From contig NC_067121.1 in NCBI RefSeq assembly GCF_021347895.1, forward strand, positions 34,769,974 through 34,833,973: a stretch of DNA of 64,000 bases, given 5' to 3'. The notes beneath the pieces were generated by a model that did no database searches, was not told the origin of the DNA, and saw nothing but the letters and a program-made list of their open reading frames with translations. The position numbers were made by a program, and so were the translations under genes. Source of the stretch: Acanthochromis polyacanthus. Taxonomy: Eukaryota > Chordata > Actinopteri > Pomacentridae. Within the stretch, counting starts at the first letter, position 1. The number at the start of each line of letters is the position of its first letter. Shown here in pieces: positions 36,501-48,408 of the stretch.

Positions 36501-39500
36501 AAAAGATCAGCTGTGGAGCAAATAAAACACAGACGCGAAACACTGAGACATAAAGGAGACATTGAAGGGAGATGGAAAATGGGACGATGAACAACATTCA
36601 AACGAGTGAGTGATGTTTGTCCGGCGGCCCAGCTGACCTGAACTAGACACAACCTGGCCTGTCCACTCTGGGCACCCAGGGGAGAAGGAGAAATGATGAA
36701 GAAGAAGACAAGAGAGTAAAACAGAGGGTACAGAGAGACATTTCCAATGCTTGGTTTAACCTGAAGTTTCCATGATAATTTCTCCACCCATCCCCCGACC
36801 CCTCATCCCTCACTGCTTTGGCTGGGAGGGCCCCAGCTGTTCGGTCTGTATAAATAGCGTGAGGCTTCAGCTCGGACCCCCGGGGAGAGTGGGGCTCATT
36901 GGAGAGAAGGCATGGGAACAAATCGGGCCGGAAAAAGCACACAACATACACATTTTGACAAACATATGGGACCATTGCTGGGGATGAAAGTGAGGAACAT
37001 GTGAGTGAAGTTGGCCTCACGTGGCAGAAGTCAGCGTCGCGCTTAAAATGTGACAAGAGAGAGAGGAAGAGCGATAAACAGGCAGAAAGAGATATGAAAT
37101 ATGTCTTCATTGATTAAAGAGCCAAAAGACTGTTGGAGGAGCTGCTGCTACATGTATATGTACGTGTTAAGATCCACTTTAGATGCAAATATAGAGTGTA
37201 CCTTTAGGGTTATTGTATAATCAGAAGCCTAAAGACTACTTTAGGTGCTTACATGTCTGCCTACATACGTTAAACAGCAACTAAACACTATATGAATCTG
37301 TAAAGTTCACTGAAACACAAAATAAAAATAAAAACATCAGAAATATTCATACACTTGAACATCTACAAAAAGAATTAGGGTATTGTCTTTTCTCTTTCTT
37401 AAACTGTGACTTATGGGTGACTTTTTCTCTCTTGTTTGAGTTGAAACGTGTTGTATAAAAGCAAAAGCCTTATTCAGACGCATGTCATGACAAAGTTCTG
37501 GCAATCCAAATACAATGCACTCACCAACTACTGAATGCAAATTGCTGTGATCCAAATTAGTGCTGAAATAGGAGCTATTAAAACCAATTATTACAAGTTA
37601 AAATTCCCTTTTAATGCCATCTGTTTCATAGAACATATTGTGTCTTTCAGCTCTTCGCTTCATGATCCACAACACTGGTTTCTGTTTAAACTCACTGCTC
37701 TTTATGAACCTATGGAGCATCTAGCAGCTAATGATCCAGAAAATAGGCGACATCAGACTCACATTCATAGAGATAAGACTCTAAATGATGGTGGTGTTGG
37801 TGTACGGATGTGTAGAAACTGTTTGCCAATGCATTCCAAAAAACAACTGTCAAAATGTTGTCTCATTAAGTGCTTAAAAAAATAGCAAATTACTTTTTAA
37901 AAAAATCAAAAGCACAAAATCCAACCTTAACTTCTTAGCCGTGTGAGCGCTGTTGCACAGTGTAACAATAACACAGCAGAATTTTAATCTTAATAAAGTG
38001 TATCTGGAATGCTGAATCCTACTACAAACTAGTGGAATTTTGTGTTGTGAGGCCACTCTAGTAGTGGAGATGGTCAGTCAAGCTGTGAGCTTAAACAGTG
38101 GACATCTTAAAGTACATCATCACTAAGCCCATCTGTGTTCGCTCTTTTTTCTTGATGACATTATTTTGCAAAAAAAAAACAGCTGTTCTCCAGCAGAGCT
38201 GCACCTGGATCTGCTACCAGAATCAACATGGAACTTTTCCGTAATAATTCAAAAAGTTAAATAGCTATTTGTTTTTAATCAGACAGACGTCCTCAATGAT
38301 GTTACAAATACCATATTTGAAAGGGGCTAAAGAGGAGAAATCAGAGAGAGGAGGAAAAGTGATAAATAACACAGGGGAGGTGTGTAACCAGGCAGGAGAG
38401 GCCTGTCTGGCCCTGAGAACAGCAGACCCCTCCTCGTCCCAGGCTTATAGCTGCCATTCAACACTCACATACACAGTCAGAGCCAGGGAGCAGGTTGGGT
38501 TCAAGCGCAACAAATTACCTAAATATGGTTCTGAAAAGGCCTTTGAAAAGAGTTCAGTTGGAAACCGTTGAAAATGATAATAATACTAAAAGAAACTGGG
38601 GGAGATTTAGGAGTCCCGTTGTGTAGACACAATGTCAGAGCCCTGTCCATAATTTCACCGACTTCAGAGGACAAGAGAGGAAGAGTGTGAAGTCCCCTTT
38701 TTCTCACTTGTGGAGTCGGAGGGAGGGAGACCCATTAAACCAGAAAAAGAAGGGGAGAGGAAGAAAATCAGAAAACGAAATTTTCAGCCTGAGTGGTTTT
38801 TCCAAATGAAATCTAAAGGTCTGAAACACAATGGAGTCCCTTTTTTTGGTTCTCTCTGCTATGTGTGTGTGTGTGTGAACATACACAGGAGGTTGGTTGG
38901 TGGTGGGTTACCTTTTCAAGAGTGCCCAGCAGTGGACGTGTTTGGCATTTGTGGCCGCTTGTCTCTCAATTGTACGTTCGCCACAGTGGCTGCCGTTAAG
39001 CTGATGTTGGGCGCTGCCTATGGCCTGTACGGATGCTTGTATTTTTAGTTTTTTGTTCTTCTCATTCAGCTGGTCAGTTGAAAGGGGGGAAAGGTGGAGT
39101 GAAATCTGAAAGAGAAATCATGTCTGACTTCTTCTTCCCCCCACCTGCCCTCAGAGCTCTGTCTTTCCCTCTCTCTCTTGGTCCACATCTGTTTGTTGGC
39201 CTCTCGCCCCACAGGCAGTCAACACGGTTGCTGAGCACTGCTGTTAACTAAACTAGCTGACTGGCAACTCAGTATGTTCCTTACATAAGTACAGAAACAG
39301 AGAGCGCGAGGGAGAAACTGTCTAGTATCACCTATAAAAAGTCAAAATATATGACGCATGTTGCTAACACTTTTCTGACAATATGCAGCTCCAGAGGGCA
39401 CAAATTTGAAATAAATAAATAAATAAAAATGGCAGTTTACAGCACTGCACATGGAGCGTGACTGCAAATAAACTGACGTAGGAAAAATGAGAAATGAAAA

Positions 39501-42500
39501 GGGCTCCACACATGCCTAGTGAGTCTGAAATAAGCCAATAAACTACAAGTTGGGCTGCACTGATCACGATGTAGGAGAAGACAAGAATCTATCTCTTTTG
39601 TATTGTGTGTCAGTGCCATTAGAGTGTGTATATGTGTGTGTTTGTGTGTATGGTGGTGTATTGGTGGCGATGGTGGCAGCATGGGGATTACGCATCTATG
39701 AGAACCCGTGTAGCATTTAAAATACGTCTATAACGTATTCTAAAGGGTGGACTTGGTGTAGAAGTGTGCCATCCATTGTGTTCCTTTGTGTGTGTGTTTG
39801 TGTAGGGATGTGAGAGAAAATGTGCGTGTTTGTGTGTGCTTGTACGCACGTCATTTCCCAGGGGTTGTGTGGCTAATGTGTGCTGCAGGCTGTGAAGTGG
39901 AAATTAAATGGAAAGAAATAGTGGAGCCCACAGCCACAACCTCCCCGAGGTCAGAACACACACACAGACACACACACACACGCAGTCGTACATAAAGTTG
40001 CACCGTGCAGTTGGTAGACACTGCCTTACTAAACCACATTCCCATGTGATAACAAAGTGACATACCTTCCGTTGTATGACGACTTAATGACTCCCTATAA
40101 AATGCCAGCGTTTTACATTTCTATATGTAGAGGACATATCTTTGGCATGAGTTCTTGTTAAGTAGCATTGCTACAATATTTTTTAGCTCACTCACACATA
40201 CTATGTGTTCAGACTAGTTCCAATTACAGTTGAAACTCTAAATGAAGTTGCCACCCACTGTACTTTTGTCTACATCACATACAGTCCATCGTGTCAAAAC
40301 ACAAACACACATGAAGTGGCAGAATCATACAAGCACTAAAGTGCACCTACTTGTCAACATTATTCTCTCAACAACAAAAGAATTAGAAGCTATTTTGGTT
40401 GTTGACGTTTCTCAAAGTGCTGCTGTTCTGTCTTAAACCTGTGCAACCTTAATATTTGGGGATTTTAGCCTGAGGCGTGGACCGAAAAAGATATTTCATA
40501 GCATCAACATTGGGTTTGGGAAAACTGTGATGGACGTTTTCTCTATTATAGCACAATTCACAGACAACACTAATCTGAGAAATAACTGACAGATTAATCA
40601 ATAATAGAACAGATTCCCATCATCTTAAAGCCTCCTCTCAGGCAACATAAATCTCTGTGCACAGTAAACACCATAGATTACCTGAGAGACTGTAACGTGA
40701 TTGACTGCAGCGAAGATGTGCAGATATATATCGGTGGTTATTATAAGTATAAGATAAATCCAGTTGCCCAGAGGTGGATATATGCACCACAACACCCGTG
40801 GCAGATATTCAGCATTAAAAAAAAACTCAAATCGAAATCTGTGCCACAGAAACTTGATTGGAACATGAGTAGTTTGTGCTCCAAATATAGTATTTTGAGT
40901 GCTTTACTCAAAAAAAAAAAAAAGACAAGAATGAACACAGTATTTAGCAACAGCCAGAAGTGAAAAGAAAAAGTTTAAGAAAAACGGCTGTTGAAAATTC
41001 CATTAAAATGTCAAGATACAGTGCTGTTATACAGTGTCAAATAAACAAGAATAATTTTCAGTCTGTTTGTGGTGCTGTTTCAGAATATCGGGGTTCAAAA
41101 GTTTTCATTTTATTCCCTACAGAGCTTTGAGTCCAATTAGAATTGCTAATAAGGATACCAAACTCCAAAAATCTCCAATCAAATTGCGGATGAGACATCA
41201 AAAGGCTTGCCAATGCTTGACTTTGATCAGAAGCCAGTCTTTGGTGACCTCTTCCTCCGTTTGGCCTTGATGGTGATGGAGGGGCAGCTGTGGTCTGCAC
41301 AGCCCGACGTATGAATACAGCGCTGAGCAGACAAATAGGCCAAACCTCAGTCCAGCTCCTCCTCCTTCTCCTCCTACTCTCACATCCTTATACATACATC
41401 TAAACACAAGACAAAAGACTACGAGTGTAAAAGACGTAACTAAGGAGGAAAAAAAAAAACAAAGAGACAGCTATCCGTCCGGTAAAAGCTTGTGCCAGGG
41501 CACCATCTGCTCATCCGCTCAGTGGAAGTTGTGGCTTCCAGGGCAGTCAAAGACAACGCAGGAAGATTGAGGGGATGGGGCTCCCTTTGACCAACGTGAA
41601 CAAGCAGGGGAATTAAGTTTGGACAGAAAGAGTCGGCCCCGGCAGAAGGTTACCAGTCGAGCCAAGCGGTAGCAGGAAGCGAGCGCCTTGTTTGTCTCGA
41701 AATTTACGGTGACTGGTCCATCCACCAATCATCTGGGCCGGTATACATAAATCTAACCTGACTGTAAAATAGGAAAAAAAGGGGCGGGGGCATCCAGAAA
41801 GTAGTGCTACACTGAGGAAAAACAAGACACAAAGTCAATTTTCAAACACTAAGCAAAGGTAGAGACTCGTGGATGAAACGTGAAATGATAGATTAATAAT
41901 AATGTTTATGAGATTACTGTTACGGATGTGACAAGGAAGAGATGGAAAAGTAGATAAAAGAGCTCAAGGAGAGGAAGAAATGGAATAAAAACTGAAGTGA
42001 CAGTTGGCGATGGGAGAGCAAGTTTCTGTCTGTGAATCTTTCTCTCACACAAACACACACAGACACACACTTTCTTTCATTCCTTGTTGAAGTCTCTAAG
42101 CCACAACTGACATCACCGTCCACAACTGCTGCAGACAGCGGCCCCTGCCACGAGACGCGACCTATCACAAATGACGAGGTGTACATGAGTGTGCATGAGC
42201 AGTTAATGCACTGTGCCACGTCTACCTTCATATGAAAACAATTCCAAGTCAAAATCTGGGCTCAGAGAGAAAAGGTTACCGATTGTTTCTGCAGTACAGT
42301 AGAATTGCTGCTTTGCACCTCAAGCACTGCTGGCTTTGCAACATGGTATGATACGAACTGCAGCTTTTAATGCCATTTTTTATCACATTTGAGTCAAACA
42401 TTCACTTTAAAATTGATTGCCCTTTTTTTTTTGCTTTCAAAAAGACTTTATTGAACTATAATCATTTTTGAGGCTTTTATTTTGGTGACACTGGACTATA

Positions 42501-43934
42501 AACTGCACTGTATTGCCTCAAATTTAATTTTAACACAATATAAGCAGTAGCTTTTCAGATAAACACGTCAGGGAGTCGCTCAGTAACACACTCAAATGTT
42601 GCATTGTTTAAGTTTGTCCATTTTCATTATTAGCCTACAAACCCCTGGTGGCTTTGAGGAGTCATTGCAGCCAATACAGATACATCGATACTTTGGTTTC
42701 ATTTCTTCAGATACTTCAGCTTCTTCTATACTTCTCTTGGTAAAATCTGAGGGCGTGGGAGGCACTAAACAGCTCTTTAACTTCATAGTCCCTATAGGAT
42801 ACCATTTAGATGTAGCGAAAAGCGGGCACATATCCAAAAACATTTAAATCATCCTCTCGTGACAGTCATTTAATTACATTTGAACAATACGGCAAGTTAT
42901 AGCAAGACTCACAGAACTTTATTGCAACTGTTCACGTGTGCTGAACAACTCACATGATTGACTGGCAATCTGTCAGTGAGCCGAGAACTTGATGACAAAA
43001 ACAAACCAAAAAAAAGTTCTAAGAGCACGAATTAAATCTCCCACCACCTTCAAATGCTGTAAAAGAGAGTACGAGGAGAGAGCAGGCGGGACTGATAATG
43101 TGCCCCTTCTTAAGTTCTGACAGCGCGTATGCATTTTAACATGGATATACATCTTGAAAGGACACGGCAGAGAGAGAAAAAAATGCCATCGGGGAAGGAA
43201 AGCAAGGCTTCAAACAAGCCAGAATGTCAGAAGAGAGTTGGAGCTCGGAACTGGTGTTTATCGCCCGTCTCAAGACGGACTTAAGGACTTGGACTGAAGG
43301 GGGAGAGAGAGACGGAGAAGTGACCTGACTGCCAATGACGCCAAACCTCTATTTAAAGCTTCACCAACAGTGCAGGCCTGACACTGACACATTTACCTCT
43401 TGGCCTCATCTCTTATCAGCAGCCAAAAAACATCTCTATTGTTTGCAGCCGCTGCAAAGATCAGATTACTGGTGTACGGTAACGCAGAGAAGAGCTGTGC
43501 GATGACATAGAAGCTCGAAAAGGAGACAAACTTTGGGGAGTTTTGGGAAAGTGTTTAGCTGATGAAGAGTGGTTAGCACTGCCATGGTGAACAGCAGGGG
43601 ATGACAGCTCTGTCTGCTAAAGGAACACCAATGAAATGATCACTCAGAAGGTACCTGCAGGCTCATCCTCCTTTTTTCCAGGTTAAGAGGTTGAAGAGGA
43701 GAAAATTGAGGACATAACCCTCTATTTTTGAATATCAAATAGGAAGCCTGTTGGAGTCCCGTGAGTAAAAATAAACCACCTGGCCTCAAATTAGGGAAAA
43801 GGGGAGGCAGGGAGTGACTCAACTGGTGTTCCAGCAGCTGCATCCCACCACTAGGATGTAGCTGCATCCACATGTACAGTAATTGCGTTTGAAAGTGTGT
43901 ATGCATTTACTCACTGAACAAAAGTTAAACTTAC
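33543..43934. other. Gene-free stretch (possible first intron)
   Basis: No supported exon. Two overlapping minus-strand frames at 36037-36787 (up to 239 codons) have no recognisable domain. Balanced-composition blocks at 35980-36080, 36780-36900, 41220-41330 and 41460-41760 are candidates for conserved noncoding sequence. CA/TG and purine-rich tracts recur, for example 38700-38770 and 39960-39980. If the start at 43964 is real, this is the intron downstream of it. Confidence 0.4.
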
Positions 43935-43964
43935 CAGGATCCCAGCAAACTGCTTCTCTTCCAT
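43935..43964 (-). CDS. Candidate first coding exon (10 codons, then splice donor)
   Basis: On the minus strand the sequence CTGAAGG-ATG-G puts A at -3 and G at +4, a strong start context. It opens MEEKQFAGIL and then meets CTG|GTAAGT, a full-consensus donor at 43935/43934, in phase 0. The 5' side (to the right) holds a (GA)n tract 58-87 nt upstream of the start in the sense direction, then a CpG-rich patch, a layout typical of a 5' UTR and promoter. I do not recognise the peptide. The phase matches that of the candidate exon at 27278-27319, so the two could be alternative first exons of one gene. No shared downstream exon was found to prove it. Confidence 0.45.
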
Positions 43965-44020
43965 CCTTCAGGACCTTGTCAGCAAAGATCCTCTCTGCTG
44001 CCGTCTCTCTGCCTCTGCTG

Positions 44021-44021
<1 letters not shown>

Positions 44022-44051
<30 letters not shown>
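44022..44051. repeat. (CT)15 microsatellite
   Basis: A perfect CT run. In the minus-strand sense it is a (GA)n tract in the presumed 5' UTR or core promoter of the candidate exon at 43935-43964. Confidence 0.95.
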
Positions 44052-44053
<2 letters not shown>

Positions 44054-44084
44054 GATGGACTCGCCTGCCTGTCGCTATCAGAGC

Positions 44085-44215
44085 TGGAAGTTTTTCTGAG
44101 GTGGCTGAGGTTCGCTCGAGTGTCTTCACCCCGTCGTGTCGCGCTCTCTGTCTCCGTCCCCCCTGTTGCCTCTTCTGTGTTGTTTGTGAGTGTAGCTGGA
44201 GTGGCGTCGCCGCTT
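44085..44215 (-). promoter_or_regulatory. CpG-rich, promoter-like patch
   Basis: About ten CpGs fall within 130 bases (TTCGCTCGAG, CCCGTCGTGTCGCGC, GGCGTCGCCGC), against a CpG-poor background. It lies 120-250 bases upstream of the candidate minus-strand start codon at 43964. No TATA box is visible. A purine-rich, G-rich stretch (44266-44338) follows further upstream. Confidence 0.4.
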
Positions 44216-44259
44216 TGTGTTAATTCTGCCCTAATCCTGAAACTTTTCTATGCTGTGAA

Positions 44260-45222
44260 AGGAACATGTGACAGGCAGAGAGGGGTGGAGAGAGGAGAGG
44301 AGAGGAGGGGGAGAAGGGGGAGGTGGGGGGGAGGAAGGCAAGGCAACACTTTTAGTTACTTGTCCCCTTTTGCCACGTTCAAAACAGTTCCTCAAGTTTT
44401 TGTACATGACCTGCTTCGAGGTAAAAGCGAAAAATACGCCATCGACAGCTCGCACTCAGAGTGTCCAGTAAGCTGCAAGGTGCTACTACAACTTCGAAGA
44501 AATTGGTCAGAGAGGATGCAGAGAAAGAATTCAGAAAACATGTAGTAACAGATTTGCATTTTGTAGCAAAGCAGCTGCCATAACAAAGTGCCCTTTTGTG
44601 TAAAGAGATTAACTGTTAGGGAAACGTTTAGACTGCCCATTGACTACTTCTGTGTGGAAGCCAAACTGGGAAAAGAACACTCAGCCCAGATTTAGAAGAA
44701 AGTGGCAGAAAATACTTCTGATTGAGAGAAACTGTTTCGAAATGCTTATCTTGGAACTTTTTGACCAAATAGTTTTTGCTCCATCCCTGTCTCACCTGTA
44801 ATCACTATGAACTGTATGTTTCTAAAGATAAGAACCATCTGCACGATGCTACTGTTGTTGAGAGAAAGCATGAGATGATATTTAAAGGTTAAGGCTTCAA
44901 CTAATTGATATTCCCATTACTGCAGATTTTTATCTTGAGTATATGACTAGCAAATTGTTCTATAGAATGTCTGAAAGAAGTTAAAATGTAAAAGTTGCTT
45001 ATGTAGACCCAGTAACGCAAGACAAAAAGACTCAAAACACAGATATAAAACAGCCAAAAGTAGCCAATCCTTGAAGTGGACACAATATTCTGTATTTTTA
45101 TGGAAAAGCTTGTAAAAAGCTCCATCAGTCCTATAAGTTGTAATGCAGAAAGTGGCGTGTGAGTCAAATACAGTAACTCTGCAGCTTCTCTCCCTTCATC
45201 TGACTCCCTCACTGATAATAAT
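44260..45222. other. Gene-free stretch
   Basis: It begins with a plus-strand polypurine block (44266-44338: GAGAGG repeats, then G-rich). No supported gene lies beyond it. The 220-codon plus-strand frame at 43883-44545 runs through the CT repeat and this block, and is compositional. Confidence 0.5.
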
Positions 45223-45714
45223 TAGAGATCGACCGATTATCGGTCGGGCCGATTATCGGCGCCGATATTTGGAAATTTGACGTATATCGGCATCGGCCTT
45301 TTTTTAATCCGACCGCCCGATATGAAGAAATCAATCTAAAACTGGGTTATTTCGGCTCAGATGCAGCCACGCCTCTCTTTCTCCTCCCTGCTGTCTCCTA
45401 CACTATTCACCCCGTCCTCTGATTGGTTAAGCGGCACAGGCAGAGCCTCTGAAGAAGAAGCTGTCCTCACACACACTGGAGAGTGAGAGGAAAAGTTTTC
45501 TTGTGTGAGAAGCTCTGGACAGAAAACACGTGTCAAAGGTAAATGCAGAAAGCTCTTCCGGAATTGTAATAAACATCCCAGTACTCTGCATCTCACAACT
45601 ACTACTAACGTTACAGTGAGCAGCAGAATAACGTAAGAGCAGAGTAAACCTTAGCGGCAGCTCTGCTAACTCGTATTACGTCCCAACATGTCTGTGAATT
45701 ATTTAATCCGTTGC

Positions 45715-46240
45715 GCTTCAGTTGCGCTTCAGTGTCCCGCCCGCGGTACACTTTGAGATCTGCATAAGCAATTTGCTAAATGTCTTAAACTGCAAACGCG
45801 ATTATACAAACACTATACGCCGATGGAAAGCTTAGATTCTCATGAATCCGCCGGTATAAACCACTTTCAGATGTGATTACCACAGCGGGTAATATAAACA
45901 CATTTGTCCGACAAAAACGAATATCCATCCATCCGTTCTCTATACACGGCTTCAACGTACACAGCACGACTCACATTTCCGGGTTCATTATTACACACAG
46001 ATGAAAATATTCCACAAAAAATGGCCATAATCCAACCTTGAACATCCAGACGAAACAAGCCAGTAACATATTTTGTCCAAAACAAGTCTTCAAGTCGGTA
46101 TATACTCCACAAATAGGTTGTTTTCAAGGAAATGCACCTCGCGATGCGCATCCAATATTCCCTGTATTTCTCATCATATTTTTATTTACAAATAGAGTAT
46201 TAGCGATTTTTTGTACTGAAAATGGCTGGAATTGACTGCA
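45715..46240 (-). mobile_element. ~525 bp dispersed repeat, copy 2 (inverted relative to 8690-9215)
   Basis: This is the reverse complement of the block at 8690-9215, clearly homologous along its length but with many substitutions and small indels. The palindrome of copy 1 is decayed here (GTGTCCCGCCCGCGGTACAC, 45732-45751). A short GCGCTTCAGTT duplication marks the outer end. Confidence 0.75.
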
Positions 46241-46444
46241 GCTGAAGACTGCTGATAATATCGAGATGGAAACAGTCCATGATAGAAAAGCATGTGTGTG
46301 TGATTAAGAGAGAGTGCATAAAAAACTCAGTTCACTTGTTTTAGGGAGCGCTAAGGTGGAGGCTGCTTAGCTTTTACCATAAAATTAGTTCGTCGATCTG
46401 GCTCTAAACGCTCTACAGACTATGTATTAGCAATGGAGAAAATA

Positions 46445-46840
46445 TACCGTACTTTCCGGACAGTAAGCCGTTACTTTTTCTCACGCTTCGAACCCTACAG
46501 CTTATACAACGATGTGGCTAATGTATAGATTTCTACGGGCCAGCTTCATGCCGTCAATATGTTTATCCTCATCAGAATGAAATTACCAAACCGGTCACAG
46601 TGGACAAAGAAACTGTTCGAATTAAATCAAACGCACTCACACTAAATTCTTCAGATCAGTCATTTTGCGCTTCATGTTCACACCCTCATGGAAAACACAC
46701 AAAGGAATGCATATGATTTCGCTTTTAAGTTAAAGGCAATCGATCTGTCTGTCAAAGAAGTAAACAGAGCTACTGCACGTATTTATATTATATTCGGATC
46801 CTTATATTCAGGTGCGCTCAATAGTCCGGAAATCACGGTA
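46445..46840. mobile_element. TA-flanked MITE, 0.4 kb
   Basis: The left end is TACCGTACTTTCCGGACAGT. The right end, reversed, is TACCGTGATTTCCGGACTAT. These are inverted repeats of about 20 bp, and the TA at each end is the expected target duplication. There is no coding. The termini resemble those of the pogo-like element at 4674 but are a distinct family. Confidence 0.88.
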
Positions 46841-46989
46841 TGTAATGTGGAGAATAGTATGTAGTTAAAGTCACGTGAAAAACTCTACAACTCACGACTA
46901 CTAACGTTGCTATGAGCTTTCTGGTCCTATGATCTGAAAATGAATGGGAAGATGAGAGAGTAAAATTCAGAAATGATATTACTTTATAA

Positions 46990-48085
46990 AATCTCTGGAA
47001 GCAAGTTTTTATTTACATTTACTCGAGATACTGCTGAGCCTGTGAACTCCTGAACTTTTTGTTTGAAGTTAAAACAAAGTTAAATTATTTCAGTTATATT
47101 GAACTTTTACTTTATTGTGAAAAAATTCAGGGAGCTATTATTTAAGTTTTTATTTGCATTTACTAGAGATAATTCTGAGCCTGAGAAATCCTGCACTTTT
47201 TGTTTTTGTTTGAAGTTAAACAAAGTTAAATTATTTCAGTTATATTGAAATTTTATTTTATTTATTGTGAAAAAATAAATGCAGTTAGCGTGGACAGAAT
47301 AGAAGATGTGTGCTTGTGATTGTGCAATGAGCATGTTTGCGTGAGTGTTTGTTGTCAAAGCTGATCCTTAAAATAAAACGCAACGCGGCTTCACAGGTTA
47401 GATGAGAAAGACGAGATGGATAAAATGGTTTACATGACAAGGAGAGAGGAGGAAGAATTGCTGGAACGTGAAAGTGAGAGAAGACATCAACAACCCTCAG
47501 CCTTATTCTCATTAGCATTTACGAGCATTTGACTCAGAGACGGGTTCTGCTCGAGGTTTCTTCCCTGTTAAAAGGGTGTTTTCCTTGCCACTGTCGCCTT
47601 TGGGCTTGCTCTGGGGGTCAGGCATACGGGTTCTGTAAAGTGTCTTGAGACAATTTGACTGTAATTGACGCTATATAAATAAAATTGAATTGAATTGAAT
47701 TGAAAAAATTCAGGGAGCTATTATTTAAGTTTTTATTTGCATTTACTAGAGATAATGCTGAGCCTGAGAACTCCTGCACTTTTTGTTTTTGTTTGAAGTT
47801 TTTAAAAAAGATAAGTCATTTCAGTTGTTTTGAAATTTTACTTTATTTACTGTGAAAATAATTCAGGGAGCTATTATTTGAGTTTTTATTTAACTTTACA
47901 AGAGGTGCTGCTGAGCCTGAGAACTCCGGGTATTTTTGTTGTGTTTGAACTTAAAACAAAGACAAGTCATTGTAGTTATATTTAAATTTTACTGTATTTT
48001 CTGTGGAAAAATTTCAGAGAGCTATTTATTTAACCTTTTATTCAACTTTATAAGAGATGTTTCTGAGTCTAGGAAATTCAGGCAC
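46990..48085. repeat. Tandem array, five ~140-155 bp units
   Basis: Units share TTTTTATTTgCATTTACTAG, a CTGAGCCTGAGAACTCCTG core (near 47033, 47171, 47757, 47907 and 48060), CTTTTTGTTTTTGTTTGAAG, a TTTCAGTTaTaTTGAAATTT block and TTCAGGGAGCTATTATTT. They have diverged from each other, most at the right end. A 424 bp LINE piece has inserted into the array. Confidence 0.9.
47277..47700 (+). mobile_element. 5'-truncated L2/Maui-type LINE insertion with intact target duplication
   Basis: The 3' part contains TTCCTTGCCACTGTCGCC, GGGTTCTGTAAAGTGTCTTG, GCTATATAAATAAAATTGAA and an (ATTGA)n tail ending at 47700. This is the classic terminus of fish L2/Maui LINEs. It is bounded by a 9 bp duplication, TGAAAAAAT, at 47268-47276 and 47701-47709. 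Removing it restores the tandem-repeat unit. The first ~250 bp show no domain and may be upstream UTR or rearranged sequence. Confidence 0.85.
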
Positions 48086-48134
48086 TTCTGGAGCTATTAT
48101 TTTCTATTTGTGTGATTCAATAAACATGCTTTAG

Positions 48135-48408
48135 CAGGGATGGGATCTGCAAGTTCTGATTCTAGCGGAAAGTTGTTGACCGGGGGTCCCAATTGCTGGG
48201 CCATTTACAATCGTCGTTAACGAGCTATCGTTAACGTCGTTACCATTAACAAGCTATCGTTGACGTCGTTACCATCGCGCGGGAGTATCAGCGACAATAA
48301 AGTGTTCAAACTTGAAATGAAATCCACGGAAATCCGCTGATCTGCGGTAAATTCCCATCCCTGAAAAAAAGCGGAATTCCACGAATTCGCGGAAAAATCA
48401 CATCCCTG
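48135..48408. mobile_element. hAT-like MITE, 0.27 kb
   Basis: The ends are CAGGGATGGGATCTGC and, reversed, CAGGGATGTGATTTTTC. CAGGG-type termini are common in hAT elements. The body holds a short internal duplication (CGTTAACGAGCTATCGTTAA, with a near copy 30 bases on) and ends in GGAATTCCACGAATTCGCGG. No 8 bp target duplication is recognisable because a LINE abuts the right end. Confidence 0.6.

Noticed and set aside
36037..36787. Overlapping minus-strand open frames of 126 and 239 codons
   Set aside because: Serine/leucine/cysteine-rich, no recognisable motif, no start-context or splice support, and two frames are open at once. This looks like a stop-poor compositional stretch.
43883..44545. 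220-codon plus-strand open frame
   Set aside because: It runs through a CT microsatellite and a GGA-rich block that encode LSLSLS and GRGG runs. It is also antisense to the candidate exon at 43935-43964.
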